From NCBI GenBank assembly GCA_002401765.2, contig NVTY02000079.1, positions 62,001 to 126,000 on the forward strand: DNA of 64,000 bases. The letters are read 5' to 3'. Numbering within the stretch: position 1 is the first letter of the stretch; every line of letters begins with the position of its first letter. The notes beneath the pieces are model-generated. The model was given only the letters and a program-made list of their open reading frames with translations, did not search any database and was not told the DNA's origin. Of this stretch, positions 19,301 through 27,711 are shown piece after piece. The stretch comes from Thiotrichaceae bacterium (lineage in GTDB: Bacteria > Pseudomonadota > Gammaproteobacteria > SZUA-140). The position numbers were made by a program, and so were the translations under genes.

Positions 19301-19733
19301 CCCTAAAATAGAGATTGAGACTAAAGGGGGTATCCTGGAAGCGGATGAAAAAGAAAGCGCTTCAGTGCTGGTTGCAGAAGACAACTTGGTGAATCAGAAG
19401 GTGCTTATTTCAATGTTGAAAAAACTGGGTGTCCGTGCGGACATCGCCAATAATGGCAGTGAGGCATTATTGGCATTGTCCGAGCCAGATCACAATTACC
19501 GACTCGTGCTGATGGACTGCCAAATGCCGGAAATCGATGGCTATGCTGCAACACGGCAGCAACGCCGTATAGAAAAAGAAGACCCGAATCTTAAGCGTAT
19601 ACCCATTGTTGCCATGACAGCGCATGCCTTACCTGGGGATCGTGAAAAGTGCCTGGATGCGGGAATGGATGACTATATTACCAAACCGATCAGTCTTGAA
19701 GTGGTTGAAAAGGTGATTGACGACTGGCTATGA
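16314..19733 (+). CDS. Hybrid sensor histidine kinase with two PAS and two receiver domains (one degenerate)
   Basis: A 1139-residue inner-membrane kinase: TM1 about 7-22, a roughly 250-residue periplasmic sensor, TM2 about 277-297, PAS1 near 340-455 and PAS2 near 463-580. HisKA follows with MMSHEIRTPINGVLG (about 630), then HATPase with LSNLLSNAVKFTE and GGTGLGLSI. A divergent receiver-like stretch at about 870-995 lacks an obvious phospho-acceptor context. A canonical receiver follows at about 1015-1135 (LVAEDNLVNQKV, LVLMDCQMPEIDGY). There is no fused Hpt, so a separate Hpt is needed for relay; the hptB-like gene 2.5 kb away is a candidate. It is transcribed away from the aldolase gene and ends 82 bases before the tRNA. 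Confidence 0.94.
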   Translation: MKRMGQGIVVVFGFIAIFIMSWLHHQQLSELTASFKLEEGHHVDHIMASVERELEVIDLELTGVLRHIARQRKTSDVGIGTIIPATGRDRLLREEIAHLQMSILLSDMIVTQYKDHFISAAMLSEKPYTFDNIHIQKHYDWLSQHSAALDVREPLKIISSTSGQRLNHLYYSSFIDSRKVGVMPMMATFIIDIDQLQGALLKGYYLQFDEVKYMSDSNIEYLNLSTVSNIGRVYEFNDVIGSRNIWGRWAVGADEGWHGANKTTFAIMKQDYKENILLIIIFMVTFIVMLELLIRSSKLRYIDNQKIIKELAQRESELRKSKEYHQATNLDLEKSELKMHSIINASTDGVVICDSEAVITNINQAIKGLFGYSEDDVLGKGVGFLFPDYSPKGADSDSSSEGSADSCPATFMATNAISKNNVFLEVELCVSCVKILDHDVYTIIVRDISDRVKKQNKIRDIQENLRAVIDNIAEGIITSDEKGNILTFNPAAEDIFGWKVSEIRGENVSTLMSNQDKEGHDRFLNKYIQSHNRKILGSGPRDVIGIKKNGDLFHMELATSEMFSDKKRVFIAIFRDVTERKVIEKNMYMSYSELESVVDSHTDNLTKVNKELVKARDEALVAARSKAEFLAMMSHEIRTPINGVLGMLSLVRDTELNSEQHDYIESAYSSGEILLALLNDVLDLSKIEAGRMTLDCSDFDLYRLVEAAVSITSKTLHDPSIEIACAISSKIPRYVNGDGGRIRQVLSNLLSNAVKFTERGGILVSVTLASTASNHIVLNFDVADTGIGIEESDSEMIFDEFTQADNSERRNYGGTGLGLSISKRFVELMGGGISVSSEIGKGSCFSFTVNVTPDGYDIELPSFELQQVFVLSDHKTINKSLLIQLDDWQLPVKKLTVDEIMDGFFDDMIMDKSILIVDLNRYQHDDIEGCVEGIIKVVTKKNIKCLFIEINGFNFNSFIDRSFENSIAFLSRPILPNKLQSSIRGLLRGRTTVYHGPKIEIETKGGILEADEKESASVLVAEDNLVNQKVLISMLKKLGVRADIANNGSEALLALSEPDHNYRLVLMDCQMPEIDGYAATRQQRRIEKEDPNLKRIPIVAMTAHALPGDREKCLDAGMDDYITKPISLEVVEKVIDDWL

Positions 19734-19815
19734 ATTGGCCTGAACTTAGAATATGGCCCGCACCAGCGTACCCTTTCCTGTCTAGGGAGGGCCCGTTTCT
19801 AAGGGCGGTAGCTCT

Positions 19816-19892
19816 TGGTGCCCCGAAGAGGATTCGAACCTCTGGCCTTCCCCTTAGGAGGGGGACGCTCTATCCAGCTGAGCTATCGGGGC
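19816..19892 (-). tRNA. tRNA-Arg (anticodon CCT)
   Basis: The minus strand folds as a full cloverleaf: acceptor GCCCCGA/TCGGGGC, D-arm GCTCAGCTGGATAGAGC, anticodon stem TCCCC/GGGGA with loop CTCCTAA (anticodon CCT, reading AGG), T-arm AGAGGTTCGAATCCTCT, and an encoded CCA end (19816-19818). I saw no direct repeat of its 3' end nearby that would mark an integrated element. Confidence 0.97.
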
Positions 19893-20027
19893 ATTTATAT
19901 TTTTTCAGCCAGGGGATTATAACGAATTTTGATCACTCAATGTAGCCATTATACTCGCAGCAGATACCGGCGGCTAGCTGCATTGCGAACAAGGCGAGAT
20001 TGGGAGGGTAATTCTGTGATCGACCTA

Positions 20028-22121
20028 TTAAATATTAGGTTTCTTTCGGGCTACCAAAAATTCTTCAAGTAAAGCCGCTAGTTGCTGCTTGTTGATTGGC
20101 TTACTTAAGTAGCCATCCATTCCTGCATCCAGGCACTTTTCATGGTCACCAGATAATGCATTGCCGGTCATGGCGATGATGGGCGTTTTATTCTCACGGG
20201 AACTTTCTTCCTGGTTCCGTATTATGTGAGTTGCTTGATAGCCATCAAGCACTGGCATTTGACAGTCCATAAAAATAATATCATAGTGACCAGCGGTCAT
20301 TTTTGTGACGGCTATTTCACCATTATTTGCGATGTCCGAGTTGATGCCATGCTTCTGTAAGTACGATGAAATAATCATTTGATTAACGTCATTATCTTCA
20401 GCAATTAATGCGAGTGGTTTCTGTGCGCTGTAGTCAATGGGGAATGTATCGGTGCTGGTGGAAACTATATTGGCAGAAGAATTGGCCGGTTTTTTTGAGA
20501 ACACCGCAGTGAACCAGAATGTACTGCCACTCTCCGGAATGCTTGTGACACCTATCTCACCGCCCATTATTTTTGAAATTTTTTGACAAATGGATAGCCC
20601 TAAGCCGGTGCCCCCATGTGTTCGATTCGTTGATGTATCTGCTTGTGAATACTCATCAAAAATACTATTTTGCTGTTCAATTGTTAGTCCGATACCTTGA
20701 TCAATGACTTTGAATAATAAAACCAGCATGCCGTTCTCATTGCTTTTGACTGAAACACTCGTTGTTATTTCACCATGATCAGTAAACTTTATCGCATTAT
20801 TGACGAGATTGATTAATACCTGCTTTAGTCGTACTGGGTCACCATATATCGTGGCTGGGAGGGCCGTTTTATTTTCAATCTTTAAGTTAATACCTTTAGA
20901 TGATGCCGTTTCTTCAAATAATTTATGGACCTGATTGATGGTCTTAACTGGGGAGAATTCAATACTTTCTAAGTTCATTTTTCCCGCTTCGAGTTTGGAG
21001 AAATCGAGGGTATCATTCAGTATTCTGAGTAAAGACTCCGTTGAACTAAGGATGATGTCAGCAAGCTCCTTTTGTTCTGGCTTCAGCGCTGTATGTATGA
21101 GTTTGTCTAAGATGCCCAGTATGCCATTGATTGGCGTTCTAATTTCATGGCTCATTGTCGCAATCAAGCGACTTTTTAATGCTTCAGCAGATTTTGCAGT
21201 TGTGAGTGCGCTGTCTAGATCGAGGGTCTTGGCCTTTAATTCAGAGGCAATCACCTTGAGGTCTGATGAAATGAGGTTGGCTTCAATTGTTCGTCTGGCG
21301 CGGTTGGATATGGTGGCCACTAATCGTTCGGGGCTAACTGGTTTAGATAAAAAATCATCGCCGCCAAACTCCATGGCAGCCATCTGCTCATTGAGGCTTG
21401 ATTCCGTCGATAAGAATATAATGGGTATACCTGAATATTCCTCTTTTTGCCTTATGATTCGAGAAAGTTCAGAACCTGAACATATCGGCATATAGAGGTC
21501 CATTAGGATTAAGTCGGGTTTGAATTCATCGATAGCGATAAATGATTCTAGTGGTGAATGGATGATTTTTGCTTTCATGCCTGCTCGACGGACTACCATT
21601 TCATGAAATGATGCTAGCATTTCATCGTCATCTATAATTAATATTTTATAAGTATAAGGTGATCTAGGAATCATCGCTTTATCGATAGTGCTACGTAATA
21701 AGCCCTTATCAATAGGCTGTGTTATATAATAGCTACCATCATTTCGAACAGAGTCGATGCGAGATGCAATGGTATCTTTACTTGATACTGTGATGATAGG
21801 GATTCCTAATGAAGATGATTTTGATGCTGTTTTATGGCTTGCGAATTTCGGTGAAATCAATAAAATTGAGTGAGTTTCCATTAGATGAGCAGGATTAAAC
21901 TCCACTTTTTCTGTTAGGACTATGACATTATAACCATGATCCTCTACAAACTGGGATAATTCATTTTCTAGCTCTTTATCTGATATAAATAAATAAATAT
22001 TATTCTTGATGAATGCCGGTTTTTTAGCATCTGAATGAGGTGATGAAATGATAGGCTTATTTTTTTCACCTTGATTACCACTGCTTAGATCTTTAGTAAA
22101 TTTTTGATGGTTTTTATCCAT
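20028..22121 (-). CDS. Cytoplasmic hybrid histidine kinase (REC-like, REC, HisKA, HATPase, REC)
   Basis: The 697-residue protein has no membrane segment. Order: a degenerate receiver-like domain at about 40-150, a canonical receiver at about 158-280 (KILIIDDDE, LILMDLYMP), HisKA with ATMSHEIRTPINGILG near 325, HATPase (VNNAIKFTD, GGTGLGLSI) and a C-terminal receiver (LIAEDNDVNQMI, IIFMDCQMPVLDGYQ). It is the last gene of the long minus-strand run, 54 bases after hptB. With no sensor domain beyond receivers, it looks like an integrator of other phosphosignals. Its output receiver could pass phosphate to the adjacent Hpt protein. Confidence 0.93.
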   Translation of the reverse strand: MDKNHQKFTKDLSSGNQGEKNKPIISSPHSDAKKPAFIKNNIYLFISDKELENELSQFVEDHGYNVIVLTEKVEFNPAHLMETHSILLISPKFASHKTASKSSSLGIPIITVSSKDTIASRIDSVRNDGSYYITQPIDKGLLRSTIDKAMIPRSPYTYKILIIDDDEMLASFHEMVVRRAGMKAKIIHSPLESFIAIDEFKPDLILMDLYMPICSGSELSRIIRQKEEYSGIPIIFLSTESSLNEQMAAMEFGGDDFLSKPVSPERLVATISNRARRTIEANLISSDLKVIASELKAKTLDLDSALTTAKSAEALKSRLIATMSHEIRTPINGILGILDKLIHTALKPEQKELADIILSSTESLLRILNDTLDFSKLEAGKMNLESIEFSPVKTINQVHKLFEETASSKGINLKIENKTALPATIYGDPVRLKQVLINLVNNAIKFTDHGEITTSVSVKSNENGMLVLLFKVIDQGIGLTIEQQNSIFDEYSQADTSTNRTHGGTGLGLSICQKISKIMGGEIGVTSIPESGSTFWFTAVFSKKPANSSANIVSTSTDTFPIDYSAQKPLALIAEDNDVNQMIISSYLQKHGINSDIANNGEIAVTKMTAGHYDIIFMDCQMPVLDGYQATHIIRNQEESSRENKTPIIAMTGNALSGDHEKCLDAGMDGYLSKPINKQQLAALLEEFLVARKKPNI

Positions 22122-22175
22122 GAGAATAATCCAATCTAATGCTTATTAATATGTCGCAACACTATTAGTGCTATT

Positions 22176-22526
22176 TCATGTGAAATCGATGAGGGATTTC
22201 TGAATATGGCCGAACTCACTAAAGGCATGCTGTATGTATTCATTTTGATTGGTAATGGTTCCATTTTTTGATAAACGCTCAATTTCCCCGAATATTTTTG
22301 ATAATTTTAAGACGCCAATATTGCTGCTGCTTCCTTTTAGGCAATGTGCTTCTTCTTGAATTGCCTTAATGTCATTTTTATCAAAGGCCATTTGAAGTAG
22401 CGCCAGTCTTTTGGGCGTGTCTTCAAGATAGACTGCGATAATCTCAGGGAACATCTCTTCAGTTGCTTCTTTAAGTGCTGCTAACGCTGCATTATCAAGA
22501 GAAGGCTCATTTAATATGTTCATCAT
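22176..22526 (-). CDS. hptB: Stand-alone histidine phosphotransfer protein, HptB-like
   Basis: A 116-residue Hpt domain with the phosphoryl site His61 in EEAHCLKGSSSNIG. It overlaps the end of the upstream hybrid kinase gene by 20 bases and is followed by another hybrid kinase. In Pseudomonas aeruginosa HptB collects phosphate from several hybrid kinases and passes it to the receiver of HsbR. The same parts (Hpt-less hybrid kinases, a single Hpt, HsbR and HsbA) are all encoded within 8 kb here. The symbol rests on context plus fold; Hpt domains are too short for certainty. Confidence 0.85.
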   Translation of the reverse strand: MMNILNEPSLDNAALAALKEATEEMFPEIIAVYLEDTPKRLALLQMAFDKNDIKAIQEEAHCLKGSSSNIGVLKLSKIFGEIERLSKNGTITNQNEYIQHAFSEFGHIQKSLIDFT

Positions 22527-25512
22527 GGGTAACCTGTGTATTGTTAGTTTTATTATTATTGGGACATTCTATATTTGAGCCAGTTAGCGGGCCTCGTTCA
22601 TCGCCAATCCATGTACTGATCTTTGAAATTAGTGTCGATTTATTGATGGGCTTAGACATGTAGTCATCCATTCCCACCGCAATGCATTTTGTATCATCAC
22701 CATGAAGTGCATTTGCTGTAAGGGCAATGATAATTGTTTCTTGGTTTGGACCTATCTGCTTACGAATATGATTAGTTGCTTCATAACCGTCCATTTTAGG
22801 CATCTGGCAATCCATTAATATAAGGTCGAATTTTTCATTGCGCGATTTTTGAAGCGCTTCTTCACCATCATTTGCGATGGTCACCGTGCAGTTTAATTTT
22901 TTCAGGATTGCAAAGGCAACTTTTTGATTGACAAGGTTATCTTCTACTAGCAGTATCCTGATGTTGGTAACATTTAAAGTATTCGATAGTTTCTTCTCCT
23001 TTCTGGTGGGAAGTTCTGGTGAATCATAATGGATTAAGCATAAATCAATCCAAAAAATACTGCCATCCTGTTCGTTTGAAATAACGCCTATATTCCCATT
23101 CATTCTTGAAACTAATTGCTTGCAGATAGAAAGCCCGAGGCCGGTTCCACCGTAGTTCCTGGTGGTAGATGCATCACCCTGTGTAAATGTTTCAAATATT
23201 GATGCATGTAACGCTTGCCTGATCCCTATACCGTTGTCTTTAACTTCGATATGAATATGATCACTATTACTATCTGTGAGGAAAGCGCTTATATATAAGG
23301 TAATGCTACCATTTTCTGTGAATTTAATGGCATTACTCAAAAGATTCGTGAGTAATTGTTGAATCCTAGTTGGATCGCCAATAAGGATGTCGGGAAGATT
23401 TTTAGAGATATCTTTATGGATTTCTGTGCCTCTTTTATTTGCGGCGGGAATTTGATGAGAAATTATATTCTCAATAAGGTCGCGTATATTAAATGGAATG
23501 GACTCAAAAATAAGCTTACCAGACTCAGATTTGGTAAAGCATAGCAGATCATCAAGGACTCCCATCAGGTTATTCCCGCATTCTTGAGAGGTGTTTAAAT
23601 ATCCTATTTGTTCAGCGGTAAGAGGGCTATCCGATAAAAGTCCTAGTGAACCAAGTATTCCATTCATTGGGGTTCGTATCTCATGGCTCATATTCGCTAA
23701 AAATTGAGATTTAGCTTTGAAAGCACTGATTGCAGAGTCTCTGGCTTTTTTTAATTCAAGTTCGTAGCTTTTTCTTTCAGTGATATCCCTTATAGCAGCG
23801 CATATTACAGTGGTATCATTAATCGAAAATGAACCATATGAAATCTCAACATCGAACGATTTCCCAGAAATATCAACATGTGTCATTTCAGGGCGTTGTG
23901 ATTTTATATTATTATCTATTATCAGAGCGATATCATCTGATGTTAATCTATCGTTGGACAGACGGTGGTAACTTATCCCTGAAATGGTGTCGTGTGAATG
24001 TCCATATAATATTAATGCTGCGTTGTTAACCTCGATTATTAACTGTGTTGCTGAATCAAAAATGATAATGGCATCTGATACGGCACTAAAAATCTGCCTA
24101 TATTTTTCTTCATTTTCTTTTAGTTTATGTTCAGAAGCCTTTCTTTTTGTTATATCGTTAAAGACAACAACAGACCCTGTGATTAGCCTGTCATCTAGAA
24201 TCGGGCGTGTAGAGTATTCAACCGGAACTTCAGAATAGCCCTTTTTAATGAATACAGCATCATCTATGTGGGCTGATTCACCCTCTGTGTATGTTCTAAA
24301 TATAGGGTTTTTTGCTATATCATCATCGTTACTGCTGATGATCATTCTTAATAGTCTTTCGCCAAGGAGTTCATCTGGGTTCGAGTACCCTAATAATTCG
24401 ACAGCAGATTCATTTATAAAGGTACATACGCCACCAAGATTTATCCCAAACACACCCTGATCGGTCGATTCTAGGAGCATCCTAATATGCCGGTTTAATT
24501 TCATTCGCTCATCTTCTGCCCTCATTCTTTTTGTTGTATCTTCACTGATTAATACAACCTCATCAATATCCCCATCGTTATTATAGACAGGGAAAATCTG
24601 GCTTTGGACCCACCGATTAGTGCCAATAGAGTTTATTAGGTCGAAGAGGGTGACGGGAATGGTCGATGACTTGCCATTAAACGCCATTTCAATATGCTTC
24701 ATCAGGCCTTTTCGTTTAAGATTTTCATCTTTCAGAATGTTATAATTCCCTACTACGCTGTCGTCAATTCCCCATAGTGATTTCCACGCTCCATTGACGT
24801 TTGTTAAAATGCCTTCAGTATTAAATATTTGTATACTGAATGGGAACTGTTCTATGCAATTAGTAAATCGAGTGGTTGATGCTGCTAACATCTGTTCAGC
24901 ATGAGTTCTTTCAGATATGTCTCGTATGATGCCAACGTGCTCATTATTGTAGCTACCTTCGATATTATTAATCGATATTTCTATATCAACACTAGAACCA
25001 TCTTTTCTTCTACCCTTGAATTCTCTGGGGCCATTATTAACCATTCCAGAGCGCTTTGTTTCTTTGTAATATTTCAAATAGGTATCATGATTTGATTTAT
25101 GGTCATCACACATGATGATATTGATGTTTTTTCCAATAACCTCATTTTCAGAATATCCAAATATTATTTCAGACGAACGGCTGAAAAAGGTAATGCTACC
25201 CTGGCTATCGATTGTAATGATGCCATCAACTGCATTTTTAATTAATGCCTTTAGCTTTTCATTGTCTTCTATTATGTCATCTAACTTTTTTAAATATTTG
25301 TCTTCCGTAATGTCAGCCGTGTCTGGATTACGCTTGGGCGTTGTGTTTTGTAGTGTTATATAGGCTGAGGCGGTTATTATTAACAGGGAAATTAGTAATG
25401 TTAGGTGAAACCGTAATTCTTGAATAATGCCTTCTGAGCGCGAAATTAATAGCGATGAGATAACTAGAATAGTTATCAATACCGCCATGGTTTTAATGTG
25501 ATTTTTTTTCAT
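22507..25512 (-). CDS. Multi-PAS hybrid sensor histidine kinase
   Basis: The 1001-residue protein starts with two closely spaced TM segments (about 7-24 and 32-52) and almost no periplasmic loop. About four PAS domains follow, between residues 80 and 580 (for example IKNAVDGIITIDSQGSITFF, LLESTDQGVFGINLGG, IFSAVSDAIIIFDS). Then come HisKA with ANMSHEIRTPMNGILG near 612, HATPase (LSNAIKFTENG, GGTGLGLSI) and a receiver (LLVEDNLVNQKVA, LILMDCQMPKMDGYE) near 860-980. There is no Hpt. Its 3' end overlaps hptB, which argues that HptB is its phosphate acceptor. Confidence 0.94.
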   Translation of the reverse strand: MKKNHIKTMAVLITILVISSLLISRSEGIIQELRFHLTLLISLLIITASAYITLQNTTPKRNPDTADITEDKYLKKLDDIIEDNEKLKALIKNAVDGIITIDSQGSITFFSRSSEIIFGYSENEVIGKNINIIMCDDHKSNHDTYLKYYKETKRSGMVNNGPREFKGRRKDGSSVDIEISINNIEGSYNNEHVGIIRDISERTHAEQMLAASTTRFTNCIEQFPFSIQIFNTEGILTNVNGAWKSLWGIDDSVVGNYNILKDENLKRKGLMKHIEMAFNGKSSTIPVTLFDLINSIGTNRWVQSQIFPVYNNDGDIDEVVLISEDTTKRMRAEDERMKLNRHIRMLLESTDQGVFGINLGGVCTFINESAVELLGYSNPDELLGERLLRMIISSNDDDIAKNPIFRTYTEGESAHIDDAVFIKKGYSEVPVEYSTRPILDDRLITGSVVVFNDITKRKASEHKLKENEEKYRQIFSAVSDAIIIFDSATQLIIEVNNAALILYGHSHDTISGISYHRLSNDRLTSDDIALIIDNNIKSQRPEMTHVDISGKSFDVEISYGSFSINDTTVICAAIRDITERKSYELELKKARDSAISAFKAKSQFLANMSHEIRTPMNGILGSLGLLSDSPLTAEQIGYLNTSQECGNNLMGVLDDLLCFTKSESGKLIFESIPFNIRDLIENIISHQIPAANKRGTEIHKDISKNLPDILIGDPTRIQQLLTNLLSNAIKFTENGSITLYISAFLTDSNSDHIHIEVKDNGIGIRQALHASIFETFTQGDASTTRNYGGTGLGLSICKQLVSRMNGNIGVISNEQDGSIFWIDLCLIHYDSPELPTRKEKKLSNTLNVTNIRILLVEDNLVNQKVAFAILKKLNCTVTIANDGEEALQKSRNEKFDLILMDCQMPKMDGYEATNHIRKQIGPNQETIIIALTANALHGDDTKCIAVGMDDYMSKPINKSTLISKISTWIGDERGPLTGSNIECPNNNKTNNTQVTHDEHIK

Positions 25513-25585
25513 CTTCAGGATCCGTTGAAGGTGATGATTTTCTTGATAGGTAGGTCAAAATATTTTTCTTATACCCATTCCCTGG

Positions 25586-27313
25586 CTACCACTGATAATG
25601 TGCTTCAACTCGAGTTCCTTTTTTTGTGTATAAAAGGGATGTGCAGAGCGATTTCACAAGGTTAATGCCTCGGCCATGAGAATTTTTATTGTCTTCTAGT
25701 GAACTATTACTACTTGATATGTCAAAACCAGTGCCTGTATCTTCAATAATGATGATAATATTCCCGCCATGATTAGACGGCAGTGGGTGATGTTCAATTG
25801 AAATTTCAATGGATGAGTTTTTAAGGTTTGATAGCGCCAATTCTCTAGCATTATAGTACTCAGTAAATCCCTGTGGATTTTCTTTGATAGACGAATCTAG
25901 TCTCAAAATTCCGTGCTCTAGTGAATTTGAATATAATTCTGATAGTATCGTGTATATCCTTTCTCTGTGCTCTGATAATCCCTGAATTTCCATTATAGAT
26001 TGAGTAATCAGCGGGCATGGGTTGGTTTGCTGTAATGCACCGGCACCAAGTTTCATCGATAAAGCCCAGTTCACAGATACTAGCACCTGGTCATTTTTTT
26101 CAGTGTGTGTATTATCTATGGTATCAAGTGGTTTTGCTGCGATTTCAATAAGTGTAATGTCATCAAACTGTTCGGTATTTCTACAAAATTGATTGATAGA
26201 GTCTTCTATTGCGGAAAATGGGTTACGATTATTTTGGGATTCAAGTAACACGGCGTCTAGTCTTTCTTGGGTATACATATTTCCCTGGCTATTTTGTGCC
26301 TCGACGACACCATCAGATACCATGTAAATTTTATCATTGGCACCCAGCTCAATAAACTCTACACTTCTGTCAAACTCATCACTATTAAGAACACCTAAGG
26401 GCAGGTGACTTGATGGGATTTTAATTGGAGGGGCATCATTTGTGGTAATAATGATGTCAGGGTTCCCCCCATTCCAAACCGCGACCGTCCTAAATGCCTC
26501 ATCAGCTTCAATTAGGCATGTGGCGCAAAAAAAACCTGACGGTAATGTCTCTTTTAGGCGCTTATTGATATTGAACGCGATGTCGCCGATAGAGTAGCCC
26601 TTAGAGGACAGGCTATAAAAGGTGTCAGAGACCGGTATAGCACCTATAGCGGCTGAAAGCCCATGCCCTGTAAAGTCACCTAGCATGACATGCATGCCAC
26701 CAGATGGGGTTCGTGAACAGAGTAAAATGTCGCCACTGGTAATGGACATCGGCTTGAGCAGATATTGAATATTAGCTATCTCAAGGTTTTTTGGATTCGT
26801 GATGTTGGTGAAAATGGTTTCAGCAATTTCATGTTCTAGCTGTAGTCGACTATGATGTTCTTGTAACTCAGACTTACTATCTGCGATTCGGTTATACAGC
26901 CCGCGCACGCGCACCATTGCATTAATTTTTGCATTTATAATGGTGCTGTTATACGGCTTTGTAATGAAGTCATCACCACCATATTCGATGCATTTCGCTA
27001 ACGCATTTTCATCTGTGATTGCGGTTAGAAAAATAATAGGAACAAAGACCTCGCCGCAAATACGCTTTATTTCTACTGCTGCATCATAGCCATTCATGAC
27101 GGGCATCATGACATCCATTAATATAATATCAGGGCGGTTATTGCCATACATCCTCACTGCCTCTTCTCCATTTACAGCAGAAATGACGTTGTAGCCTAGT
27201 TTTTTAATTAGTGTAGAGAGAATTAGTCTATTTGTCTTATCATCATCGACAATAAGGACTGAAAGAGGGGGGGGATCTGGCATGCCAGTAGTACTAATGC
27301 TTACATCGTCCAT
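25586..27313 (-). CDS. hsbR: HsbR-like response regulator: receiver, PP2C-type phosphatase and anti-sigma kinase domain
   Basis: A 575-residue protein of three parts: receiver (15-135, LIVDDDKTNRLIL, phospho-acceptor Asp67 in ILMDVMMP), SpoIIE/RsbU-type PP2C (about 175-385, with DFTGHGLSAAIGAIP and YMVSDGVVEA) and a C-terminal GHKL anti-sigma-type kinase (about 425-575, with LYSNSLEHGIL, IIEDTGTGFD and GRGINLVKSL). This is the HsbR architecture, a switch that phosphorylates or dephosphorylates its STAS partner depending on receiver phosphorylation. The gene directly follows hsbA (42 bases), as expected for a partner-switching pair. Confidence 0.93.
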   Translation of the reverse strand: MDDVSISTTGMPDPPPLSVLIVDDDKTNRLILSTLIKKLGYNVISAVNGEEAVRMYGNNRPDIILMDVMMPVMNGYDAAVEIKRICGEVFVPIIFLTAITDENALAKCIEYGGDDFITKPYNSTIINAKINAMVRVRGLYNRIADSKSELQEHHSRLQLEHEIAETIFTNITNPKNLEIANIQYLLKPMSITSGDILLCSRTPSGGMHVMLGDFTGHGLSAAIGAIPVSDTFYSLSSKGYSIGDIAFNINKRLKETLPSGFFCATCLIEADEAFRTVAVWNGGNPDIIITTNDAPPIKIPSSHLPLGVLNSDEFDRSVEFIELGANDKIYMVSDGVVEAQNSQGNMYTQERLDAVLLESQNNRNPFSAIEDSINQFCRNTEQFDDITLIEIAAKPLDTIDNTHTEKNDQVLVSVNWALSMKLGAGALQQTNPCPLITQSIMEIQGLSEHRERIYTILSELYSNSLEHGILRLDSSIKENPQGFTEYYNARELALSNLKNSSIEISIEHHPLPSNHGGNIIIIIEDTGTGFDISSSNSSLEDNKNSHGRGINLVKSLCTSLLYTKKGTRVEAHYQW

Positions 27314-27355
27314 GATTTAGTTTTCACCCACTGCGGTTGTAGTGCTAATATGGAT

Positions 27356-27664
27356 TTATTCGATGGTAAAAAGCTTGTCAAAATTTGATATCGACAGAAT
27401 GTTCTTTATCTCTTTGTTACAGTTTTTGAGGGTAATCGCAGTTTCTCCTCCTCCTGTACGTTCTTTTAGAACTAGAAGCATGCCGAGAGCAGAGCTGTCC
27501 ATATATTCAGTCTGTGAGAGATTGATAATGAATTTTATGTTACCTTTGCTCAGAGTACTTTCATATGCATCTCTGAAATCTTTGTATAGATTAAAATCAA
27601 AACGACCATTGATTGAGATGGTGAGAGATGTTCCATCTCTAGATAATTGAGTTGTTAGAGCCAT
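27356..27664 (-). CDS. hsbA: HsbA-like anti-sigma-factor antagonist (STAS)
   Basis: A 102-residue single STAS domain with the phosphorylatable site in YMDSSALGML (Ser57/Ser58). In P. aeruginosa HsbA, when unphosphorylated, binds FlgM and thereby frees FliA; when phosphorylated it turns to the diguanylate cyclase HsbD. FlgM is encoded 12 kb upstream in this window. The gene sits between the MCP-like gene and hsbR, all co-directional. STAS proteins are short, so the specific HsbA identity is inferred from the neighbouring hsbR and hptB. Confidence 0.86.
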   Translation of the reverse strand: MALTTQLSRDGTSLTISINGRFDFNLYKDFRDAYESTLSKGNIKFIINLSQTEYMDSSALGMLLVLKERTGGGETAITLKNCNKEIKNILSISNFDKLFTIE

Positions 27665-27711
27665 GTTATTTTACCTGTTGTTTTTAAGCGCATCTATTTC
27701 GTCGGACATTG

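Noticed and set aside
19816-19892. tRNA-Arg as an integration site
   Set aside because: No integrase gene and no repeated 3' end of the tRNA were seen on either side.
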